NCBI GenBank assembly: GCA_018971925.1 | Contig: JAGWZT010000157.1 | Coordinates: 1-5,541 of the forward strand | Source of the DNA: Lysobacteraceae bacterium | Lineage (GTDB): Bacteria > Pseudomonadota > Gammaproteobacteria > Xanthomonadales > Rhodanobacteraceae | Reading direction: 5' to 3' | Length of the DNA stretch: 5,541 nt | Shown here: in pieces, positions 1-5,541 of the stretch | How the letters are laid out: every line of letters begins with the position of its first letter | Position numbering within the stretch: position 1 is the first letter of the stretch | Made by a program: the position numbers and the translations under genes | Notes under the pieces: generated by a model | Seen by the model: the letters and a program-made list of their open reading frames with translations, nothing else | Told to the model about the DNA's origin: nothing | Database searches by the model: none

Positions 1-2553
1 GCCTACGCCTCCAGTGGGCGGTCCGAGAACTACGCGAACTTCAAACGCAATTTCGACTTGCTCGAGTCCGACCGCTGGGGCCGCGATGCGGTCACGCAGC
101 CGACCTATGACAGCCAAAAGGTGTCGCAGGCTTTCAACCGCGGCGACGTGATGCCGTCGGCAAAAGCCGGGATGATCCTGATGATCCGCCGCTTGCCCTG
201 GGCGCCTTTCATCTCCCAGGCGCTGACAGATTGGCGGTCCACCGATGCGCCGCTGGATGATCTGGGCAAGGTGGCGGCGGAACTGCACGCGGCTTATGCG
301 GCCGGCAAGCCATCTGCGGATGAAATCTCCCGCATGCGCGCGCGCATCCGCGGCATCAACCAGACGGTCTCGCCTCTGAGCGCCAACTTTTCGCTGACGG
401 TGGCGCGGGGCACGGAATGGTTCGGCCACATCCTGTTCATGAGCGTGATGGCCGCGGCACTTCTGGCCTGCCTGCTATGGCTGTGGATGGCGCGGCGCGT
501 GCTGGCGGGAATCCGCGGCAGCGAGGAACGCTACCGGCTGCTTTTCGACAGCGCGCCCGACGCCATCGTGATGGTGGACGAGAACAGTGGCTTGGTCCTC
601 GACGCCAACCGCACGGCCGGTGCGTGGACGGGCCGCGATCCGCAGGAACTTCCCGGCAGCCGCTATGTCGACCTGTTCGAGAAGGATCCCGTGCGCAGTG
701 CTTCCGGCACACGCGGCGAATTGCGCGGCGCCGCTGGCGGCTCCCGGCCGGTCGAGGCACAGACCAGCATGGCGGTATGGGGCGAACAGGTCGTTCGCCA
801 GGCGATCATCCGCGACATTTCCGAACGCGTGGAAAGCGACCGGGTGCGGCGCGTGGCCGCAGAGGCGCTGGCCAGCATCGCGGAAGGCGTGATCATCGCG
901 GATGCCGAACGCAAGGTGCTCTCGGCGAACGTGGCCGCCACGCAGCTCACCGGATTCACGGCAGAAAACCTGGCGGGGATTCAACTCGACGCCACGCGCA
1001 CGCTCGCCGACGGCGGCCCGCTGCCGGCAACGATCTGGGACGAAGTGGTCGCCACGCACCGCTGGTCGGGCGAAGTGCAGAGCCGCCGCCACGACGGCAG
1101 CGTGTACGCCGAGAAGCTCGACATCAGCACCATCCGTGATGCGGAAAACCGCGTGCAACAGTACGTCGCGGTATTCAGTGACATCTCCGCCGCCAAGGCG
1201 GATCGTAATCGCCTCGAGCACCTTGCCGCGCACGACGTGCTGACCGGCATGGTCAACCGCGTGCGGTTTCAGCGTCACTGCGAGCAGGCCATCGAACGCG
1301 CGGCGAGGGACCGCAGTGCAGTGGCCGTGCTGTTCATCGACCTCGATGCCTTCAAGTTCGTCAACGACAGCTACAGCCATGCGGTCGGCGATCGCCTGCT
1401 GAAACTGGTCAGCGAGCGCATCCAGCAGCAGTTGCGCGAGGGCGATATCGCCGGACGCATCGGCGGCGACGAGTTCACGGTGCTGATGCCGCACCTCAAT
1501 TTGCGAGAGGACGCCGCTGTGTTGGCCAGTCGCCTGCTCGCGGTGCTGTCCGAACCGTTCCGTGTCGACGACTACGAACTGGTGGTCAGTGCCAGCATCG
1601 GCATCGCCGGCTACCCGCTGGACGGCAGCGACGCCAAGACCCTGATCGCCAATGCCGACGCCGCCATGTACGCGGCCAAGTCCGAGGAGCGCAACGCCTC
1701 GCGCTTCTACGTGCCGATGATGCAGGCCGACGCGCGGCAGCGGATGCTGTTGGCGACGGAATTGCGCCAGGCGTTGCTGGAAGACGAGTTCCATTTGGCC
1801 TACCAGCCGAGTGTCGAGTTGCGCACCGGCCGCATCGTCGCGGTCGAAGCACTGCTGCGCTGGCAGCACCCCCTGCGTGGCGAAGTGATGCCGGGTGAAT
1901 TCATTCCGATCGCCGAGAGTATCGGCCTGATCCACCGCATCGACGAGTGGGTGATGCACGCTGCGTGCGCGCAGATACATGCCTGGGACGAGGCGCACAT
2001 GCCGCAGATCCGGGTGGCGATCAACGTGTCGGCACGCTGGTTCGGCCATCCGGGCTTCGTCGACAGCGTCTATCACGCGCTGCTGACCAACGTGGTCGCG
2101 CCCGACCGCATCGTGCTGGAAATCACCGAGGGCGCGATGCTGCGGCTCGGCGAAGAGACGGAGCGCACGATGCGGTCATTGCAGGCGCTCGGCATTACCG
2201 TTGCGATCGATGATTTCGGCACGGGTTACGCGTCAATGGCGTACCTCAAGCTGCCGGCGGTGACGTACCTCAAGATCGACCGCTCGTTCGTCAGCGGTTT
2301 GCCGGGCAGTGTCAACGATGCCGCGATCACCAGCGCGATGCTGGCCATGGCCGCGAGCCTCGGCCTCGTCACCATCGCCGAAGGCATCGAAACCGAAGCG
2401 CAGCATCAATTCCTGCTGCAGGCCGGTTGCGCGGAAGGGCAGGGATACCTTTATTCGTACCCGCTTCCGCCCGCCGCGCTGGAACGCATGCTGCGGCCCA
2501 AGCGGCAGCCCGGCAGCGCAAAGCTGAAGCTGGTTCCGCCCGTCCGAAGCTGA
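1..2553 (+). CDS. Membrane-bound PAS-PAS-GGDEF-EAL c-di-GMP signalling protein (5' partial)
   Basis: Makes and/or degrades the second messenger cyclic di-GMP at the inner membrane. The frame is open from base 1 with protein-like sequence, so the gene starts outside the window and the TTG at 58 is not a credible start; 850 codons plus stop are visible. In order: an extracytoplasmic region (about codons 1-139), a hydrophobic helix (about 142-164, then Arg-rich), a first PAS-like domain (about 172-278) and a second (about 281-397). The GGDEF domain follows (about 406-570), with metal-site D447 in DLDAF, an intact GGDEF (codons 488-492) and an RxxD inhibitory site (R479-D482) nine residues before it. 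The EAL domain (about 583-830) keeps E616 of EALLR, NVSAR, EITEG, DDFGTG (from 737), K758 of LKIDRSF, AEGIE (from 793) and Q814. Both activities therefore look possible; which dominates cannot be read from sequence. The signal sensed is unknown. Confidence 0.95.
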   Translation, partial: AYASSGRSENYANFKRNFDLLESDRWGRDAVTQPTYDSQKVSQAFNRGDVMPSAKAGMILMIRRLPWAPFISQALTDWRSTDAPLDDLGKVAAELHAAYAAGKPSADEISRMRARIRGINQTVSPLSANFSLTVARGTEWFGHILFMSVMAAALLACLLWLWMARRVLAGIRGSEERYRLLFDSAPDAIVMVDENSGLVLDANRTAGAWTGRDPQELPGSRYVDLFEKDPVRSASGTRGELRGAAGGSRPVEAQTSMAVWGEQVVRQAIIRDISERVESDRVRRVAAEALASIAEGVIIADAERKVLSANVAATQLTGFTAENLAGIQLDATRTLADGGPLPATIWDEVVATHRWSGEVQSRRHDGSVYAEKLDISTIRDAENRVQQYVAVFSDISAAKADRNRLEHLAAHDVLTGMVNRVRFQRHCEQAIERAARDRSAVAVLFIDLDAFKFVNDSYSHAVGDRLLKLVSERIQQQLREGDIAGRIGGDEFTVLMPHLNLREDAAVLASRLLAVLSEPFRVDDYELVVSASIGIAGYPLDGSDAKTLIANADAAMYAAKSEERNASRFYVPMMQADARQRMLLATELRQALLEDEFHLAYQPSVELRTGRIVAVEALLRWQHPLRGEVMPGEFIPIAESIGLIHRIDEWVMHAACAQIHAWDEAHMPQIRVAINVSARWFGHPGFVDSVYHALLTNVVAPDRIVLEITEGAMLRLGEETERTMRSLQALGITVAIDDFGTGYASMAYLKLPAVTYLKIDRSFVSGLPGSVNDAAITSAMLAMAASLGLVTIAEGIETEAQHQFLLQAGCAEGQGYLYSYPLPPAALERMLRPKRQPGSAKLKLVPPVRS
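424..492 (+). other. Predicted transmembrane helix of the GGDEF-EAL protein
   Basis: About 23 mostly hydrophobic residues (FGHILFMSVMAAALLACLLW and on) are followed at once by the basic MARRVL. This fits a membrane helix with its positive end in the cytoplasm. It separates the N-terminal part, presumably periplasmic, from the PAS, GGDEF and EAL domains in the cytoplasm. A partner helix at the true N-terminus is expected upstream of the window. Boundaries were judged by eye. Confidence 0.8.
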
Positions 2554-2580
2554 CCGCTCGGCGTGGGATACTGGCAGGCC

Positions 2581-3207
2581 ATGGATGTACCCCACGACAC
2601 CACGCGCATCAACCGCGGCCGCCAGGACTTCACGGGCCTCGAGAGCGTGTGGCTGTTCGGCTACGGCTCGCTGATCTACAAGGCGGACTTTCCGTACATC
2701 GAGCGGCGGCCGGCGACGATCCACGGCTGGGCGCGGCGCTTGTGGCAGGGCTCGCATGACCATCGCGGCACGCCCGGACATCCCGGCCGCGTGGCGACGC
2801 TCGTTGCGGAGCCCGGCGCCGTGTGCGCGGGCATGGCGTACCGGGTGGCGCCCGCAACGTTCGAGTACATCGATTTCCGCGAAAAGAACGGTTATTTGCG
2901 GCACGCCGTGACGCTGGATTTCGGCGGCGGCGAACACGCCGAAGGTTTGGTGTACATCGCTGGCGAAGGCAATGCGGCGTGGCTGGGCGCTGCAGGCGAA
3001 GGCGATATCGCACGGCACGTCGCGTCATCGGCCGGTCCAAGCGGACGCAACAGCGACTACGTGCTGAAGCTGGCCGATGCCTTGCATGAACTCGGCGCCG
3101 AGGATCCGCACGTTTTCGCGGTGGCGGACGCGTTGCGCCGTGCAGGCGTGAATCTCACGCCTTCGCGCGCAGGCGCAGGCCGCGCGGGGTCAACGCGCGC
3201 TCGATGA
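2581..3207 (+). CDS. chaC: ChaC-type glutathione-specific gamma-glutamylcyclotransferase
   Basis: Expected to cleave glutathione in the cytoplasm to 5-oxoproline and Cys-Gly. Family hallmarks over 208 residues: the FGYGSLI substrate loop (residues 26-32); the WQGSHDHRGTPGHPGR stretch (55-70), very close to ChaC proteins; FREKNGY (99-105), whose E101 aligns with the catalytic Glu; and GPSGRNSDY (152-160) followed by a helix ending DPHVFA. I chose the ATG at 2581; an in-frame GTG at 2563 would add six residues (MGYWQA) that do not look conserved. No strong Shine-Dalgarno is visible for either start. The gene lies 27 bases after the GGDEF-EAL stop, so co-transcription is possible. The last 17 residues or so (Arg/Ala/Gly-rich) lie antisense to the permease 3' end and look like a non-conserved tail. 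Length is ordinary for the family. Function is confident; substrate specificity is inferred from family. Confidence 0.92.
   Translation: MDVPHDTTRINRGRQDFTGLESVWLFGYGSLIYKADFPYIERRPATIHGWARRLWQGSHDHRGTPGHPGRVATLVAEPGAVCAGMAYRVAPATFEYIDFREKNGYLRHAVTLDFGGGEHAEGLVYIAGEGNAAWLGAAGEGDIARHVASSAGPSGRNSDYVLKLADALHELGAEDPHVFAVADALRRAGVNLTPSRAGAGRAGSTRAR
3155..3207. other. Convergent tail-to-tail overlap of chaC and the permease gene
   Basis: The plus-strand ChaC stop (TGA, 3205-3207) lies inside the permease gene, and the minus-strand permease stop (TCA at 3155-3157 on the plus strand) lies inside chaC, so 53 bases code on both strands. No intergenic space remains for a normal terminator, and no GC hairpin with a T-tract is visible nearby. 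The permease residues encoded here (from about ERALTPRG to the end) look like a normal cytoplasmic tail, while the ChaC residues look like non-conserved extension. Confidence 0.85.
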
Positions 3208-4666
3208 TTTCGAACACCCCCTGCATGGCCAGGGCGAGCAATGCGGCCGGCACCGCGCCTTCCATGATCAGGCCGATGTCGTCGAGGCGGATGCCGGTGA
3301 GGATGGGTTGTCCGTAACCGCCGGCGCCGATCAGCGCGCCAAGCGTGGCGGTGCCGACGTTGATCACCGCGGCGATCTTGATACCCGCAAGGATCGAGCG
3401 CAGCGCCAGCGGCAATTCGACGCGCAACAAACGTACGCGAGGGGGCAGCCCGAGTGCCGCAGCCGATTCGAGCAATGAGGGTTCGATGCCGGTCAAGCCG
3501 GCGTGGGTGTTGCGTACGATCGGCAGCAGGCTGTACAGGAACAGCGCCGCGATCGCCGGTTCCGCGCCGATGCCGAACAGCGGGATCATGAACACGAACA
3601 GCGCCAGCGACGGCACGGTTTGCAGGATGCCGGTGAGGCCAAGCACGAGCTGGCCAAGCCGCCGCCGCCGCGCGGCGAGGATGCCGAGCGGCACCGCGAT
3701 CAGGATCGCGAGTGACAGCGAAATGCCGACCAGCGCAAGGTGTTCGAGCGTGTAACGTGCAAGTCGCGGCCAGAAGTCGCCGGACGTGTTGTTGCCCGCG
3801 TCGACGCCCAGGAATGCCGCTGCCACCACGCTCGCGTCCTTGCCGTCCAGCTTCACGGCCTTGTTCATCGCGCGCATCTGTCCGGCATCGATGCTGCCCG
3901 CGAGATTGTTCAACGCGGCGACGAAGCGCGGCGCGCGCTGGTCGAGGTCCAACCGGTACAGATACACCGCGTCATAACGCGGGAAGTAATGCTTGTCGTC
4001 CTTGAGCACCCGCAGGTGGTAGTACGCGATTTCCGCATCCGTGCCGTACAGGTCGATCGCGTCCACCGCGCCCGCGGCGAGCGCGCGGTACGCGAGGTCG
4101 TGGTCCATGCCGCGTGCGGTCATCGGCAAGTGATAGGCCGCCTTCAGCCCGGGCCAGCCGTCGGCGCGGTTCATGAACTCGTTGGAGAACGCGAGCTTGA
4201 GATCAGGATGTTGCGCGAGATCGGAGATGCTGCGGATGTGCAGCTTTTCGGCTTCCTTTGCGCGCATGCCGATCGCGTAGGTGTTGTTGAAGCCCAGCGG
4301 ATCAGTGATGCCGATGCCGAGTGGCTTCAGGCGCGCGCGCAATACATCGATGCCCGCGTTCGGCGGCACGCCGTGCAGCAGTTCGTGGGTAAGCGTGCCG
4401 GTGTATTCCGGATAAGCGTCGATGTCGCCGTGCTCGAGCGCGCGCCACAGGATGCGGGTACCGCCAAGCGCCTGCCGGTGCTGCACCTCGACACCGTTTT
4501 CGCGTGCGGCGAGGCGCGCAATCTCGCCCAGCACCACCGATTCGGTGAAGTTCTTGGAACCGACCGCCACTTGCGTGTTGCTGGCATGCACGATTGCGGC
4601 GCTCTCGGACTGCGCCAGCGCGGCCAGCGGCAGGCACGCGAACAGCAGAGCGAGCCAGAACCTCAC
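3155..4666 (-). CDS. Osmoprotectant-type ABC importer, fused substrate-binding protein and permease
   Basis: Binds a small solute in the periplasm and forms the membrane channel of an OpuC/ProWX-like importer. Of 503 residues, 1-18 form a signal peptide or anchor (MRFWLALLF through AALA). Residues about 33-290 are the binding domain, with family motifs VGSKNFTES (35-43), YPEYTGT (85-91), GFNNTYAIGM (125-134), IDLYGTDAEI (204-213) and a DDKHYFPRYDA block (223-233). A BPD_transp_1 permease follows, with hydrophobic segments near 308-332, 340-365, 370-390, 425-447 and 465-488. Its EAA loop (ESAAALG...ELPLALRSILAG, 400-429) contacts the ATPase. The RRRR after the first segment fits an N-outside topology after the binding domain. 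The start is GTG, in a GTGA overlap with the ATPase stop; GGGTGG lies 6 bases upstream as a possible ribosome site. Betaine, choline or carnitine is the family-level guess; other substrates, including ergothioneine, cannot be excluded. Confidence 0.93.
   Translation of the reverse strand: MRFWLALLFACLPLAALAQSESAAIVHASNTQVAVGSKNFTESVVLGEIARLAARENGVEVQHRQALGGTRILWRALEHGDIDAYPEYTGTLTHELLHGVPPNAGIDVLRARLKPLGIGITDPLGFNNTYAIGMRAKEAEKLHIRSISDLAQHPDLKLAFSNEFMNRADGWPGLKAAYHLPMTARGMDHDLAYRALAAGAVDAIDLYGTDAEIAYYHLRVLKDDKHYFPRYDAVYLYRLDLDQRAPRFVAALNNLAGSIDAGQMRAMNKAVKLDGKDASVVAAAFLGVDAGNNTSGDFWPRLARYTLEHLALVGISLSLAILIAVPLGILAARRRRLGQLVLGLTGILQTVPSLALFVFMIPLFGIGAEPAIAALFLYSLLPIVRNTHAGLTGIEPSLLESAAALGLPPRVRLLRVELPLALRSILAGIKIAAVINVGTATLGALIGAGGYGQPILTGIRLDDIGLIMEGAVPAALLALAMQGVFEIIERALTPRGLRLRAKA
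4663..4666 (-). other. GTGA stop/start overlap between ATPase and permease genes
   Basis: Read on the minus strand the four bases are GTGA. The TGA ends the ATPase and the GTG starts the fused binding protein/permease. Such overlaps usually mean translational coupling, which would help keep the two importer subunits in balance. The coupling is inferred; the overlap itself is seen directly. Confidence 0.85.
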
Positions 4667-5430
4667 GCGCCGCCACCCGGCAGGTTGCGGTGTGCCGCGA
4701 GGAATTCGCGTACGAAATCGTCCGCCGGCGTGCGCTGGAAATCTTCGAGGCGGCCGTCCTGGATGATTCGGCCGCGCCGCATCAGGATCAGGTGGTCGCT
4801 GAAAAACGCGGCTTCGGCCATGTCGTGGGTCACCATGATGACCGTCTTGCCGAGGCGCGCGAAGATTTCGCGCAATTCATCCTGCAGTCCATGACGTACC
4901 AGTGGATCGAGCGCGCCCAGCGGTTCGTCCAGCAACAGGGTGGGCGGGTCCAGCATCAGCGCGCGCATCAGTGCGACGCGCTGGCGCTGGCCGCCGGAGA
5001 GTTCGGCGGGGAAACGCGACAACAAGCCTTCGTGCAGGTGGGCGAGGGCGGCAAGCTCGCGTGCGCGTTCCAGCACGTGCGAAGCGTTCCATCCCAAATG
5101 TCGCGGCAGCAAGGCCAGATTGCCGAGTACCGTCAGGTGCGGGAACAGACCGCCCTCCTGGATCACGTAGCCGACCCGCCGCCGCACTTCCGGCAACGCG
5201 TCGCGCCGCAACGGCTCGCCATCGCAAAGCACATTGCCGCTGACGGGCCATTCCAGGCCGATCAGCAGCCGCAGCAGCGTGGATTTGCCCGAACCGCTGC
5301 TGCCGATCAGGACGCTGGTGCGGCCGCGCGTAAACGCGACGCTTGCGGCGTCGAGCGCGCGCACGCCATCGAATGTGCAGGTGACGCCCTGCAGCGCAAA
5401 CGCGGAATCAGAGTCCTTCGGGGCATGCAT
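4663..5430 (-). CDS. ABC transporter ATP-binding protein of the osmoprotectant-type importer
   Basis: Cytoplasmic ATPase that powers the adjacent fused binding protein/permease. All nucleotide-binding motifs are intact in 255 residues: Walker A GSSGSGKST (43-51), Q-loop Q91 in IQEGGLFPHLT, signature LSGGQRQR (144-151), Walker B TLLLDE (164-169), D-loop ALD (173-175) and H-loop H202 in VTHDM. The FPHLT-type Q-loop region and overall style match the OpuCA/ProV/glycine-betaine group. The protein stops soon after the core fold, so it lacks the C-terminal tandem CBS domains that many OpuA/OpuC ATPases use to sense ionic strength. The ATG at 5430 is the only start in the open frame, since an in-frame TGA lies at 5458-5460 with no GTG, TTG or ATG between; the ribosome site is weak (GC-rich, no clear GGAGG). 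It is the first gene of the operon and its stop overlaps the permease start by 4 bases. Confidence 0.95.
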   Translation of the reverse strand: MHAPKDSDSAFALQGVTCTFDGVRALDAASVAFTRGRTSVLIGSSGSGKSTLLRLLIGLEWPVSGNVLCDGEPLRRDALPEVRRRVGYVIQEGGLFPHLTVLGNLALLPRHLGWNASHVLERARELAALAHLHEGLLSRFPAELSGGQRQRVALMRALMLDPPTLLLDEPLGALDPLVRHGLQDELREIFARLGKTVIMVTHDMAEAAFFSDHLILMRRGRIIQDGRLEDFQRTPADDFVREFLAAHRNLPGGGA

Positions 5431-5541
5431 CGTCGATGTCGCGCCGCTTGCGGCCGATCACGGCGTAGTAATACAACATGTGGCCTTCGATCGACAAACG
5501 GTGTCCGCAACGATCCCTTCCACTGGAAGAGGAAATGAGGG
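5408..5541 (-). CDS. Possible 3' end of an upstream minus-strand gene (uncertain, unrecognised)
   Basis: A minus-strand frame is open from the window edge and stops at TGA 5410-5408, giving 43 visible residues and overlapping the ATPase start by 23 bases. The second half reads LSIEGHMLYYYAVIGRKRRD then IDDACPEGL and has coding-like G/C-rich third positions; the first half (LISSSSGRDRCGHR) does not. It could be the tail of an upstream operon member, a small protein starting at the internal ATG (23 residues, with GAAGG four bases upstream), or chance. I do not recognise a family. It competes with the promoter reading of the same bases and with a divergent gene start at 5535. Confidence 0.25.
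   Translation of the reverse strand, partial: LISSSSGRDRCGHRLSIEGHMLYYYAVIGRKRRDIDDACPEGL
5468..5497 (-). promoter_or_regulatory. Possible sigma-70-type promoter for the importer operon
   Basis: On the minus strand, TTGTCG (5497-5492; four of six to TTGACA) is followed after 18 bases by TATTAC (5473-5468; four of six to TATAAT). Transcription would begin near 5461, giving a leader of about 30 bases before the ATPase ATG at 5430. This is a locally AT-richer patch in otherwise GC-rich DNA. The match is moderate, and the same bases may be coding in an overlapping minus-strand frame, so this is tentative. Confidence 0.35.
5525..5541 (+). promoter_or_regulatory. Possible ribosome-binding site and ATG of a divergent gene cut by the window end
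   Basis: GGAAGAGGAA is followed by ATG at 5535-5537 on the plus strand. The purine-rich run resembles a Shine-Dalgarno, with GGAAG five bases and GAGG two bases before the ATG. Only two codons and one base are visible (ATG AGG G), so coding cannot be tested. If real, a gene divergent from the importer begins here, and 5431-5534 is a shared intergenic region. Confidence 0.3.

Noticed and set aside
58..60. TTG at 58 as the start codon of the c-di-GMP gene
   Set aside because: The frame continues upstream to base 1 with plausible protein sequence, there is no ribosome site, and a membrane-anchored sensor needs an N-terminal helix lying before the window.
475..2076. Long minus-strand open frame (533 codons) opposite the GGDEF-EAL gene
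   Set aside because: It lies antisense to conserved PAS, GGDEF and EAL domains. Its product is His/Arg/Val-rich with no recognisable domain, as expected from the complement of GC-rich coding DNA.
2233..3018. Minus-strand open frame (261 codons) across the GGDEF-EAL/chaC junction
   Set aside because: It overlaps two conserved plus-strand genes and shows no family features.
3160..3190. GC-rich inverted repeats (CGCGCG...CGCGCG) near the convergent gene ends as a bidirectional terminator
   Set aside because: The pairing is short, such runs are common in this GC-rich DNA, and there is no T-tract on either strand.
3658..3678. GCC/GCG-rich run as a simple repeat
   Set aside because: It simply encodes the positively charged AARRRR loop after the first permease helix.
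3740..4894. Long plus-strand open frame (384 codons) opposite the importer genes
   Set aside because: It spans the junction of two well-supported minus-strand genes and has Arg/Val/His-rich antisense composition without any domain.
5448..5474. Plus-strand promoter TTGCGG ... TAATAC for a divergent gene
   Set aside because: The spacer is only 15 bases and the -10 matches poorly, so it is too weak to list as a feature.
4594..5538. Plus-strand open frame (314 codons) opposite the ATPase
   Set aside because: The minus strand carries every ABC ATPase motif; this frame is its GC-rich shadow with Gln/Arg/Ala-rich sequence.

Overview
The window is GC-rich DNA with strong G/C preference at third codon positions. 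It is packed with genes and has almost no spacer, as in a free-living proteobacterium. The protein style resembles Xanthomonadales-type gammaproteobacteria (Rhodanobacter/Dyella/Lysobacter-like); this is inference from recall, not a search result.

Layout. (1) Bases 1-2553 (+) carry most of a membrane-anchored c-di-GMP signalling protein, cut at its 5' end by the window edge. It has the end of an extracytoplasmic sensor region, a transmembrane helix, two PAS-like domains, and a GGDEF and an EAL domain whose key motifs all look intact. (2) Bases 2581-3207 (+), 27 bases downstream on the same strand, encode a ChaC-type gamma-glutamylcyclotransferase, expected to break down glutathione. (3) On the opposite strand, converging on the ChaC gene and overlapping its 3' end by 53 bases, lies a two-gene ABC importer operon. 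Its ATPase (4663-5430) comes first and overlaps by 4 bases a fused substrate-binding protein/permease (3155-4666) of the osmoprotectant (OpuC/ProWX) family. (4) Bases 5431-5541 lie upstream of the importer. They may hold its promoter, a ribosome-binding site plus ATG for a divergent + strand gene at the very edge, or the tail of a minus-strand reading frame; the sequence does not settle which.

How the parts work together. The ATPase and the fusion protein together supply every component of a binding-protein-dependent importer in only two polypeptides, probably for betaine, choline or a similar small cationic or zwitterionic solute. The c-di-GMP protein and the ChaC enzyme may share a transcript, but nothing in the sequence ties their functions together. 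I see no mobile element, CRISPR array, RNA gene or phage sequence, and no clear undescribed multi-gene system. The most unusual items are the binding-protein-first domain order of the importer fusion, the overlapping convergent gene ends, and the unresolved 5431-5541 region.
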